Assembly (NCBI RefSeq): GCF_028554725.1
Contig: NC_071668.1
Location: 20,624,501-20,688,500, forward strand
Source of the DNA: Zeugodacus cucurbitae
Lineage: Eukaryota; Arthropoda; Insecta; Diptera; Tephritidae
Length of the DNA stretch: 64,000 bases
Reading direction: 5' to 3'
Shown here piece after piece: positions 27,501-37,381 of the stretch (position 1 is its first letter; each line of letters begins with the position of its first letter). The translations under genes and the position numbers were made by a program. The notes under the pieces are model-generated. The model saw only the letters and a program-made list of their open reading frames with translations. It did no database searches and was not told the DNA's origin.

Positions 27501-27714
27501 ATTGGGTGCTTCTGTTAGATTTATAAAACTAAAATTTTTGGATTGTGTTGACCCCTCTGAAGCTCAAATTTTTTCGTACCTCCTCCTCAAGCAAATCTAA
27601 CATTTTCTCACCAATAACCCATATTAGTCATCTTAAAACACATAACTTAGGTGTCCAATAGACATTTTCTTTTGTTTTCACGATTCCCTGTCGGCAAGTT
27701 CGTTCTTGTGAAGT
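24566..27714. other. AT-rich non-coding interval
   Basis: Largely AT-rich text without repeats or exons that I can define. A small island with GTTGTTGTTG runs lies at 26200-26500. ORFs such as the minus-strand one at 26658-26993 have no family resemblance and no splice context. Confidence 0.45.
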
Positions 27715-28115
27715 ATGATCTGTTGTGACCTCCTGCTAGAAGCATGAATCGACCGGACTCTTAGGGGTCTAATGGAATGAAAATATGGCTCCTATACTAT
27801 TCCCTGCTCCATCTCTCGTAATTATGGAACCATTAAACATACCATAGAGTGAGATCCTTTGTGACCTCCTGCTGGAATCATTAATCGACCGGACTTTTCC
27901 GGGTCTAATGGAATAAAATTATGATTCCTATACTATTCTCAGATCTATCTCTCCTAATTCTGGAACCTTGCAGAATACCATAAAGTGGGATCCTTTGTGA
28001 TCCCTGCTCGAATCATGAATCGACCGGACTGTAGGGGGTCTAATGGCATGAAAATCTTATTCCTATAAATTCTTTGATCTATCTCTACTAATTATGGAAC
28101 CATGAGACATATATG
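27715..28115. repeat. Three-copy tandem repeat, ~135-bp unit
   Basis: CGACCGGACT occurs at 27750, 27886 and 28021 (spacings 136 and 135). Each is preceded by TTGTGA(CC)TCCTGCT.GAA and followed by GGGTCTAATGG.AT.AAA, CCTATA and ATCTCT..TAATT.TGGAACC. All three copies are complete or nearly so and clearly related. The array is not connected with the other repeat families. Confidence 0.88.
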
Positions 28116-28204
28116 TATACTATCTTTTCCCGTTATTAAAAGATGTATGGAGGGTAGAGCTTGTCATAGAGTTCTTTAATATCTCATAGATAACTGATGA
28201 ATTG

Positions 28205-28620
28205 AATACTTTTGAAAAGCGTTGCCACTAATGTGAAATTTCAAATAAAAAAATATTTGAGAAGATAATTAAACACTCAAGGCGTATAGATTCATACGAA
28301 TAAGAGTTGCCATCTGTTTGAATTTGTTTATTAAAATAATTTTATATCAAATGTAATCGTATAAACATCAATCATTGATTAAATTTCCTTGTTGATAATA
28401 TTTTTGGAGAGGGTTGCCACCTTACTTTTGTTTAATTAATGCATATTATTCTATTTCCATTGAATGAAAACTATTTCTGAACTATATTGACTCGAGAGGT
28501 CTGATCCATATACAATGTTTATGGGGTTTTATCCACATATATACTGGATTAAGTATTAGCTTTGAAAATTTATATAGAAATGGCAGCCCCCAAATGTGAA
28601 AAAACTTGGATGTTTACCCC
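28205..28620. repeat. Short GTTGCCAC tandem array
   Basis: GTTGCCAC or GTTGCCAT occurs at 28221, 28306 and 28413, with a degraded fourth (ATGGCAGCCCCC) near 28579. Flanks such as GAAAAT and TTGAATTTG recur. It is the same core as in the arrays at 14640 (reverse complement) and 58930. Confidence 0.6.
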
Positions 28621-29395
28621 TACAATCCCACCAATTCTGGGTTTTATCGTGAATAAGTTCTCGAATTCCAGACCCGCATATTCCTAAGCACACACTTTAT
28701 GCACAAATTTCGAGTCGATATGTATAACTGCACTAGAAATTAAAACAAACGCTTTTGCTTTCTTCATATTCCGCCTTTCTTCAAGCATAAACATGTGTTC
28801 AGCTAGCTGTACGTTGAATTTCTCACATTCACCAGCGCTCGCTTTTGACACACTTTCTGACACCAGCCAACCCCGGCACACTTGCACCAACCCACCCACC
28901 CACCACGGCACACACAGTTCATCACAGAGCTTTGCTCAAACGTAATGTCCTTCTATTTGGATGAGCTGAGCCATGATAGACACGAGAAAGCACAGAAAAA
29001 CTTAGCTGTGAACTTACAAGCGCACTTAGAAACACACCCAAACACACGCGTCTCCACATTAGCAGCAGTGGCGCGTCAGTGTTGCAGTGGTTTGTAGAGA
29101 AAAGTGCTGAGATTGATTTTCTTTATCATGTTGTGCTGACAAAATGTTCCATCCTCTGCACTCAATGTGTACTTTTCCGGCGTAATTTAGTCCCAGGATG
29201 CCTGCCGTCTTCTTCTGCTGGCATTCAGCATTGAACGTTGTAAAGCAAAGTAAAGCAAAGCAGTCAGTCACTTTAATGAATTTCGAAAATTTTGCAGCCA
29301 TGATTCTGAGAACCCACTGTGCTGTGTGTGCTTGGGAGACTGACTGGAAAGTTTCACTCACATAGTTTTGTCTACATATCCTTGCGGGAAATTGT
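28621..29395. other. Non-coding complex island
   Basis: Mixed-composition sequence with CCACCCACCCACC near 28893 and CAC-rich words. ORFs lack splice context and domains, and no RNA gene is seen. Confidence 0.4.
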
Positions 29396-29399
29396 AGGT

Positions 29400-29840
29400 A
29401 AAAGATCGATGAGAGTATCGAGAGTGTCAAATCGAACTCTGAACTGGTATAAATCAAAGAGACTGGTATAATCATTTGGAGTTGCTTAGATGGTGGTCCA
29501 GAAAACTCTCTTCTATTGAGTTCAACAGAAACAAATTGTTGTGGTTAAAGATTTGACAAGAGAGCACAGCTTAATGTAGCGAGTAAAAAGGTGTCGAATC
29601 GAACACACAACTGGTATAAAACCAAGAGACTGCTTTAATCATTAGAAATAATTTAAAACTCTCTTCGATTGAATTCAACATTCATCATATGTGGCAGTTT
29701 TCTCAAGAAAGTAGAGTTTAGCGAGTAAAAAGTGTCGAATCGAACACACAACTGGTATAAATCAAAGAGACTGGCATAATCACTTTCAGATATTTAAATG
29801 TTGCTTTCCGAATTTTTTGACAAAAGAGTAGAGCTTAGAG
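29400..29840 (+). repeat. Three-unit array of the GGTATAA family (140-167-bp units)
   Basis: GTGTC(A/G)AATCGAAC occurs at about 29424, 29591 and 29731. Each is followed by AACTGGTATAAA, then CAAAGAGACTGG(T/C)ATAATCA in units 1 and 3 (unit 2 has CTGCTTTAATCATT). Between units lie AAACTCTCTTC.ATTGA.TTCAACA and an AGAG(C/T)AGAGCTTA-like block. It has the same paired core as at 18 kb and 24 kb, with different filler. Confidence 0.82.
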
Positions 29841-30474
29841 CTTCATAAATATATTTTTTTTTTCATGTGGTCTCTTACGTATTTATATTCAGCTTTTCCT
29901 ACTGGTCTACCTTCTGTCATACCCTAACCGAAGCTAGCTTTGTCGTCGTTTGGTTAACTCAGTGAAATTCCCAATCGGTTGCCACCTAATTGGTGAGATA
30001 AATGAAAAATTAAAAAACAAGTGGTAATTTTCTAAGATAAATTGCAATTTAATAAGCGTTGGGAATAAAAGATATACATCAAACTTCGGTTGAAATGGCT
30101 GCTGTTGACTCACTCACTCGCTTTTTTTGGCTACTCAAAATTTATTTGCCACAAACTGTGTTGAATATTTGAACACATTGATTAGTGTACATATTTTGGA
30201 TGACGTTTAAATGTAATAATAAATGTATATAACAGTATATCTAAGCCCAAGCTCGAAGATTTCGACTTCTCCAACGGGAAATAATGCTAAGAAGTTCAAG
30301 TTTTCGATATAGGAGTTTATACCAAATATATTTAGAAGGTGACTCTTGCTAGTTCTCTCTAAAGAACCTGTGAACAAATGACCAGTAAGTCTTGAATTGA
30401 AGTGACATATTGTTTTAGTTTACTTAGTATATCACTAAAGCTTGATAACTAGTCTCAATAGCCCTATAATAGTA

Positions 30475-31320
30475 TTTTTAGTTATGCCAGTTGCATGTTC
30501 GATTCGCCATAATCCTTCATTAGGTCGAAAGAATAGCTATCAGCTTTTTGTACCCAACATGTTTCGAGAGTGTCTATTAACCCTTTGTTGTTCGACGGTG
30601 CTTTCAAGTATCATATTCTTTTTTGGGCTTTTAACCGGACGGTCGAATTTTTGATAACATGCTGACCAACGGTACTGCAAAGTACAAAATAAATAGCATC
30701 AGAAACGACACTATTTGTCAAATATTCTATATTTTTGCCTTAGAGGGTCATTGCAATTTGATTTTTTCTATTGTGAAGATAGATTACAAAAACGATTTCT
30801 TTCTGGACTTGATCAACAAGGGGTTAATAGCCTGTTAGAATTATGCAAGTTGCTTGTTCGATTCCCGACAATCCTTCAATGAGCCGAAATAGTGAAAATC
30901 ATACTTCGAGATATTTATAAATAAAGCGGAAGACAGAAAACAACGTTTTGGACCTAACATGTTTCGAGAGCCTTTAGTCGAAATAATGAAAACCATACTC
31001 GAGATCTTTATGAATAAAGCGGAAGACATTAAACAACTTAAATAAAACAACAACCTAACATTTTTCGAGAATGTCTGTTAATAGCCTGTTAAGTATATGC
31101 CAGTTGCTTGTTCGATTCGTCATAATCCTTAACTGGGCCAAAATTCTTAACTAATCCTTAACTAGGTCAAAAGACATAAAACAACTGTTTAGACCTAAAA
31201 TTTTCCGAGATTGTCTATAAATAGTCTGTTAAAGTTATACTAGTTGCTTGTTCGATTCGCCATGGTTCTATCATTGGTTGAAATGATAGCTATAATAGTT
31301 CGAGATATTTTTGAATAAAC
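30475..31320 (-). repeat. Four-unit degenerate array of the same family
   Basis: CCAGTTGC(A/T)TGTTCGATTCG or a close variant occurs at about 30487, 30847, 31098 and 31243. Each is followed by CCATAATCCTT or a variant, then GG(T/C)C.AAA, ACCTAACATTTTTCGAGA-like text and GTCTATTAA/TAGCCTGTTA. Only one of the two decamers is kept per unit here. The unit is 145-360 bp. Confidence 0.7.
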
Positions 31321-34140
31321 CGGAAGACATAAACCCATCTTTTCTGTGCTGAATTATTTCGACATTGTCTTGCAAGACCACTTAAGGCTTTCATGCATAC
31401 ATTGTAGCTTAATTTTTTAATGCTGGTTACGTTCTTATACCAATTTTTCACATTTCGGTCCTCTACCTTGCTATTAATCAACTTAAAATGCCGAAAAAAT
31501 CTGCATGCTTTACTCCCAATCAATGCATAAATGCTGCTTCCGCTCCAGTTTGATTTGTGATCCTCATGCTTTGATTCTTCCCTCAGACTCAATCCAACCC
31601 ATTTCCCCATGCATTATGCAATCTCCGCTCATTTCACTCTTGCTTAAGCGCATTGTATACACATTGTGCCTATTGTTTTGAAGCAGTTGAAAAGAAAGTT
31701 TTTGACTTTTACTACTTGAATCCGTACCGTACTTACTACTTTCGCCACAACGTGCGCTCTGTCTACGCCGGCAGTTCTCCAGCTATCTTGTAAACTAATT
31801 GCCATCGTGTCTTGGCGGCATTGTTGTTGGCACATTTCTGCTCTTCTCTCTCTTTCTCTCTTCACTGCCACAGTTGTGCGTCCGGATTACTTGGTCCAAA
31901 AGTTATTTGTGTGTCTTCGGTTTCTCGCAATTTTCTTCTACACTCTCCATTCATGTTGCATTGTTGCAACCATTTTTGTTGCATAAAGCAATTTTCCAGT
32001 GTCCTTAAAGTAGAAAATTATCCGTTACGTTACGAATGTTGATTGTTGAATGGCAGCAACAGCAGCAACAACTTTTCCTTTTCCTTTACACAACACAATT
32101 GAGCTGCCCAGCAACTGCTGACTGACTGGCTCTCTAGCTCTCTCTCGCTCTGGTCAATCCAATAGTTGTTGATGGAAAACTCAAACTCAAACTCATTGCA
32201 CCAACTTTTTATTAACTGAAATTTCGTTTAAAGCCAATCCTGGTTGGCTAGTTTTAAATTTATTTTTGTATTTGTGTATTAAATGTAAAATGAGAATTTA
32301 TATTTATGTGTAATGAGGAGCGAGGAGCGAGGAGAGTGCGACGTGGTTGCTAGAGACCTCAAATGAATCCCTATAGAATTAACTCGAAATAGCACAGACA
32401 GGAAGTGCGTGTGTTTGTTGTTGTGGATTAGTGCGCACCAAAATTGCAGTATGATTAGAATTTATTGTGCACATCGAGTTACGACTAATTTCGGGTGTCG
32501 AATTTCACTCGTTGGCGTAGCGGCAGCAGCAAACTTATGACTTTTAATTAAAACACATAAAATTCTCATTACGAAGGAAATGTGCTGTGCGCTGACCTCC
32601 ATTCCCAAAACTAAGCATATATAGATGTACATATAATATATAAGCTCAGCGCTGCGCTAAAATGTAGGCAACGGCAACCGGATGCAACGAGATTAGATTA
32701 ACCCTAAAAATATACAACGACCAAGTTTCCAGCTGTATGCCGATCTTTGTGCAGGACGAGTCGAGGCAGCCAACAGCTGTGATTTCGAAAGCGACAGCAA
32801 CAGCAAAATAGACACAGTCGTAGCTTGTCAGCCGAGAGTAGGGCAGGCAGGCAGACAACAACAGCAAACTGACAGTCAGTCGACATGCCGACAAATAGCG
32901 GATGGATAGCGGAGACGACAGCACACGGCGTGATTGGGTGCACAACTGACGTAGTCACTCGCCTGAGCGGCGACGATGACGACGACAACGGCGACTAAAG
33001 TGTTGGGGGGAAACTTAAGTCGTCGCCCGAGTGCAACGAAGTGCTTGAGTGACGCGGACACCCGCGTAGTTCGTACGGGCTGCACTGCTGCTGTTATTGT
33101 CTCCTTTTTTTGGTTGTTTTTTGTGTCTTACTCTGAAAAAAGTGCGCGCTTTCGTTTCTTTCCGCGCTCGAGCGGCAATCCATCTTCATCACTGGCGTAG
33201 CGTCGTTCGCCCGCACAGCGCCTCGCTGTGCTCAGCAAAGGTTTTTGGCGTATGCTATGACGCTGTACTGCATGGGCGGCTTCCGCCCTTATGTCGCCCG
33301 CAACCAACTTTTTCATTTTGTGGGATAAAAATAAGCATTTACTCGGCTTAACAAGAATATCGCATTTGTAACAAATCAAATGCAATTCGCTGTCTTCAAC
33401 TTTTCTCAATTTTTCTTTGCTTTTATTTGCATGACAATCAGCTGCAGTGATTTTATTTTTAGCTGTTGTTGTAGTAAGAGTATACATTTTTGTGGGTGCT
33501 TAAGATTATATTTTGATAGGTTTAATAGTTTATTTGGATTTTAATTTAATTTAATAATTTTTATAATAATTCAAATGATTGATCCCCAATATAAGGTAAT
33601 CTATCCCTCATATCATTTTATTTCAATTGTGTTGGGTGGTTCTGATGAATTGAGGTTCCTAAATTTTGTAGATTTACATTAATTTGAAACATTTTAATCC
33701 TATTGGCATCCTATCCATACATCCTAAAAGGAGCAAATCGATCTAGTAATTAATTTAGTAACTAAGCGGTTGGCAGTCAACTTAGATTCAATTAATTTCT
33801 TTATATGGTTCCCCATAAAACGCATAAAGACAATCCAAGTGTCGTTAAAACTTTTAAAAGCCTCAAATAATCACTGTCTAAAAATTGTCTATATTTTTTA
33901 AGCTCCTTTCGCTCGCAGTGCCAATCCACGTTCAGCTGAAACGTGATCAAGTGCACTAAATGAAATCTTCCTCGAAGGCTAAAGTAAAAGAGAAAATATA
34001 AAAAAAAAATATTTTTACACATACTCATTATAATATTTCGGCTAGAGTCACTCAAAATCATCAAGTTTTGTCTAATATCAACTAGCTCTCTGTGAAATGT
34101 GTGTTTCAGACGGACCCAAGAAAATCACTCAAATTTTACA
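31321..34140. other. Non-coding interval including a GC-richer island
   Basis: Bases 31620-33500 are the most GC-rich and CpG-containing part of the upstream half, with CAGCAGCAACAACA-type runs and CGACGACGAC triplets. ORFs overlap on both strands with no domain and no clear GTRAGT donors. Bases 33500-34140 are AT-rich. Confidence 0.45.
32860..33340 (+). promoter_or_regulatory. Possible upstream promoter / 5' non-coding region
   Basis: A perfect initiator match TCAGTC lies at 32876-32881. A GGATA pentamer fits the downstream promoter element consensus but is one base off the required +28 position. The following 450 bp is CpG-rich for this window. Bruno genes in flies have several alternative promoters, so an upstream first exon is plausible, but no splice donor could be picked. 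Weak. Confidence 0.22.
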
Positions 34141-34149
34141 TAAGAAATT

Positions 34150-35890
34150 ATACTATGCTCTCTATAACAGTTGATCTCTTCTATTGAGTGCTTGAGTCGA
34201 AAATGAAGTCCTATATAGAATAGAAGTAAACTCTGACATACACACGAGAGAAAAATAATTTTTCTGAATTAACTTTTTAAAATGGATTAAATCGATTTAA
34301 GTCGAAGAGGAGAATTTGATGTATGCTGTCTAACATAAATGAGATTTAGAATTGTCTTTCATTTTAAACACTAATTTGGGATCAAAAATATCAATTCTTT
34401 TTAAATCGGACTCAAGTAAAGGTTCAAATTTTTACCAGAAAAGGAAGTATACATCTTAGTATAAGTCGACTTAAGCGATCAGAGTTTGAAAACAAGGGTA
34501 TTTTAACTTTTTTTAAACATATACAATCATATATTTTATTTTAGGGGTTATATATATTGAAGTGCGGGAAAATGGGTAAATTTTGATTTTCTGTAGAGAT
34601 ACGTCGTCCTATTTTTATTGAATAATTGATATAGGCCTTGCGTAATACAATGTCTAATCTGTAAAATCAGCTCAAGAAGATAAAAAAAATACTAATTATT
34701 GTCAAGACAAAACGGGTTTTTTTCAAAGAGGCTTCCCGTAACTGCGATTCCGGTACATCAGCTTAACTGAAAGCAAAAAACCAATTGTTCTTGAATGATT
34801 CATCAATCTGCAAACGTCGACGATTTTCTCAAAAGGGCTACTTTTTTCATCTGACGAAATGTATTTAAAAATTCATAACCTTGATATGAAAATTTAAAAG
34901 AAAAAATGAAATCATACAATCACACTACACATAAATGACGAACAATAAAAAAAAAAATATATTGAAATCGGTGGAAAACTCTTTCTGCAATCCAAATCAC
35001 TGCAACGGCGTTTTCGTAAAAACATGATTTCGAGATAAACGCGTTTGAAGTTTCAAGTACAACTTTGTCTAGAGTCGCTACTCTTGCTCCGCCAATATGC
35101 AAAACGCTATAACTTTCCTTCTACTGCTTAAATCTTTATAAATTGAGATGAGATAACATTCTTAAGAACGTATTCTTTAAAATAAAAGCATATAAAGTTC
35201 GATTTTGAAGGACTTCAACATAGATAACACCTTAAAGAATTTATCATATCAAAGATACATATTTAAATAGTATTTTGTGGAATTTTTATTTAGAAATGCC
35301 GTTACACCTCATCACCCATGACCTATCCAAAAAAAGGTTGTTGTGCTGGTCGGCATAACTCAATATTAGTTTATGTGAACCGACTTCAAAAATTTAGTTT
35401 TAATTTTGAGATAATCGTGTTTAAGGTTTTAAATACAAAACAAATGTGGTCTGATGGGCGGAACTTACAAAGAGTCTATCTCATGGAATTTTCTTCGGGT
35501 TGATTTGAAATTCGAAAAATATTTAATTACATAAATTTTTTTTAATTTTGTTATTTTGAAAACCACCTAACCCTTTTAGAAATGATATACTCTCTATGAG
35601 TATAACAGTTGATCGCTTTTATGGAGTGGGTGAAACAAAAGTGAAAATTAATTAGAAATAAATTCTTACATATATTCGAAAGAGATTTAACAAATTATGC
35701 GTTAAAATAGCTTAAGTCGATTTTAGTTAAAAACAGTAATATGAGTTCTGGTGTCTAATAAAATCGTACACTTCGGTAGTTTTTAGTTTGATTTAAAATC
35801 GAAAGTCCAAATCAAGATAAAAGAGTACTGCGATGTCTACGAAAATTTCATAAGAAAACAAATTACCCACGTTAGCATAAGTCGACTTAA
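34150..35890. repeat. Diverged ~310-bp direct duplication, copies at 34150-34475 and 35586-35890
   Basis: Both copies start with CTCTCTAT...TATAACAGTTGATC.CTT.TAT.GAGTG, continue with a GAAA(A/T)GAA-type stretch, AC(A/T)TA.AC.CGA(A/G)AG and a TTAAGTCGA word, and end in the 12-base palindrome TAAGTCGACTTA (34462-34473 and 35878-35889). The copies are 1.4 kb apart. The block between and after them has TTTCGAGATAAACGCG and similar wording. Confidence 0.6.
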
Positions 35891-36209
35891 GCCATTTTAC
35901 AAGTTTACTGAGTAATATTTATTTAAATTTTATTCCCTTTTTGGAATTTTTGAATAATAATAGCGCGTTCCATGCGTTTTCAAATTTCAAGTCATTCGGT
36001 CAAACCGGTTTTGAGCTACGTTGGAGGAAAGTTTAAAAAACACAATTTTGAGAAAACTGTTTCAAAGTTTTCTGTTGCCAACTGAGCGCTCCGGACAGCT
36101 CCGTCTTCTAACTGCTGTATCTTTCCAAATTTCTGAAAATCACTTTGCCATTTATTTATGAAAAAAAAAAACATTTTTTTGAGCCTAGCACATGGAATGA
36201 CCTCTTTAA
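34541..36209. mobile_element. Possible degraded relative(s) of the TTAA-flanked MITE
   Basis: TTAGGGGTTATATATATT at 34541 resembles the left end of the element at 61577. Bases 35985-36209 align by eye with the right half of that element: CGGTC.A.CCG.TTT.GAG.TA.GTTGG, then CA.(A)TTTTGAGAAAA and GC.CTC(G)GGAC, ending at CTCTTTAA. Whether this is one long element or two pieces is unclear. Confidence 0.35.
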
Positions 36210-36789
36210 GGTTCCCAAACAATTCTCAAGTGTCATATATGTATATTATGCATCGAATGTGACTCCACTGAAGATTGAAGGTAAAAATAGTTGAAACAGT
36301 ATATTCTTGATTTACTAAACCTTTCAGGGAATGTAATGTTTTTTTATATTTTTTAGGACCTATTTGGTATTATATTTTGCTTTCGGAAGTTAAAAATGTC
36401 CGTTCTAAATATTTTCATTTCAAAACAAGTACTTACAAAACCAAAAAAAAATTGTCGGCATCAAAATCAAGTCCTTTTCCTTACTAAAGAGCAGATAATA
36501 TTCAAACTATACATAGTATATGATGAGGATATCATATGCACTTTGATTATTAAGTAAAATCTACTATTTTTCATCAAATTAACTTCTCTTTCAATTCTCT
36601 ATTTCTCTCTTCTTCAAATAGCCGATCTTCACTGATTTTGTCATTATTACCGTAGCATTGAGACACGCTTTTCCATTGCGCTCTGGAAGCAATTCTCATA
36701 ATTATTATAAACTCCATTCGACTACTAACAATTTGCTTTGGTCATAGCTTAAACACCTTTTCTTAGTACCGTTACGACAAACAAACTAT
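36210..36789. other. AT-rich interval before the bruno promoter
   Basis: No ORF or repeat can be defined. A CTCTTTCAATTCTCTATTTCTCTC-like pyrimidine run lies near 36586-36613. Confidence 0.4.
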
Positions 36790-37295
36790 AGCACTTCAGC
36801 CAGAAACGGTGTAAAATCTGGAATTTTTTCTTCGCGCCGTTATTGGAAATTTACGATAAACTCGTTCATTTTTCCGTAAGTCGCGTACGTGCACACAACG
36901 CAATTAGGGTCTCTCGCTGAAATATCCTTCAGTTGTACAATTTTCTTATATTAATTAAATATAAATATTTCTTTTATATAAATGTGAATTTATAGTGCAC
37001 CGTTTTAAAGAGTCTAACCATTGAATTTCGCGTGTGACTTTTTATAGACGTAACAATAACAAATTATTGTTTTTAAAGTGTGGATTCTTAATACAGTTTG
37101 AAATTTTGCTGTGCATTTTTAATTTGTCATTGCCCACTGGTGAAACTGTCAGTGTTAAGTATTGAGAGAAACAAAAAAACACTAAGAAAAATCGTGAAAA
37201 GTGTAAATTGCGTAATATCTAGAAATTGTGCAGCGTGAAATCTTGTGAATTATAACTATTTTTACGAAATTAAAATTGAAGGATATTCGGTCGAA
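36790..37295 (+). promoter_or_regulatory. Candidate promoter and 5' UTR of the bruno gene
   Basis: This stretch lies directly before the first supported start codon. It is less repetitive than its surroundings and carries CpG-containing sequence around 36830-36900. A perfect arthropod initiator hexamer, TCAGTT, sits at 36929-36934, and a weaker TCAGTG lies near 37149-37154. I see no TATA box at the right spacing and no good downstream promoter element. From about 37140 to 37295 the sequence is A-rich with no in-frame upstream extension, as expected of a fly 5' UTR. Bases GAA precede the ATG, giving a purine at -3. The transcription start is inferred; only 5' end data could fix it. Confidence 0.35.
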
Positions 37296-37381
37296 ATGTT
37301 CAGCAGCCATGCGTCTAGTTTCCTCGGCAATCGGCCGACCATCTTTGATTTCTCAGAGAAGGCGCATAATCTTTACATCGA
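37296..37381 (+). CDS. bru1: Bruno/CELF protein, first visible coding exon (N-terminal 28 residues)
   Basis: The exon encodes 28 complete residues starting MFSSHASSFLGNRP and ending AHNLYI, plus two bases of the next codon. It ends at a strong GTGAGT donor at 37382. Joined to the acceptor at 39751/39752, the split codon becomes GAT (Asp) and the reading frame runs straight into the Asn-rich leader of the next exon. This exact phase match (2 into 2) is the main reason to accept such a short exon. It holds no known domain; in this family the N-terminus before RRM1 is variable and differs between isoforms and promoters. An in-frame ATG also occurs at 39762, so isoforms starting in exon 2 are possible. 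The start was chosen because it is the only ATG of this frame before the donor. Confidence 0.72.

Noticed and set aside
29059..29475. 138-residue minus-strand ORF
   Set aside because: It runs into the GGTATAA repeat array and shows no domain; likely chance.
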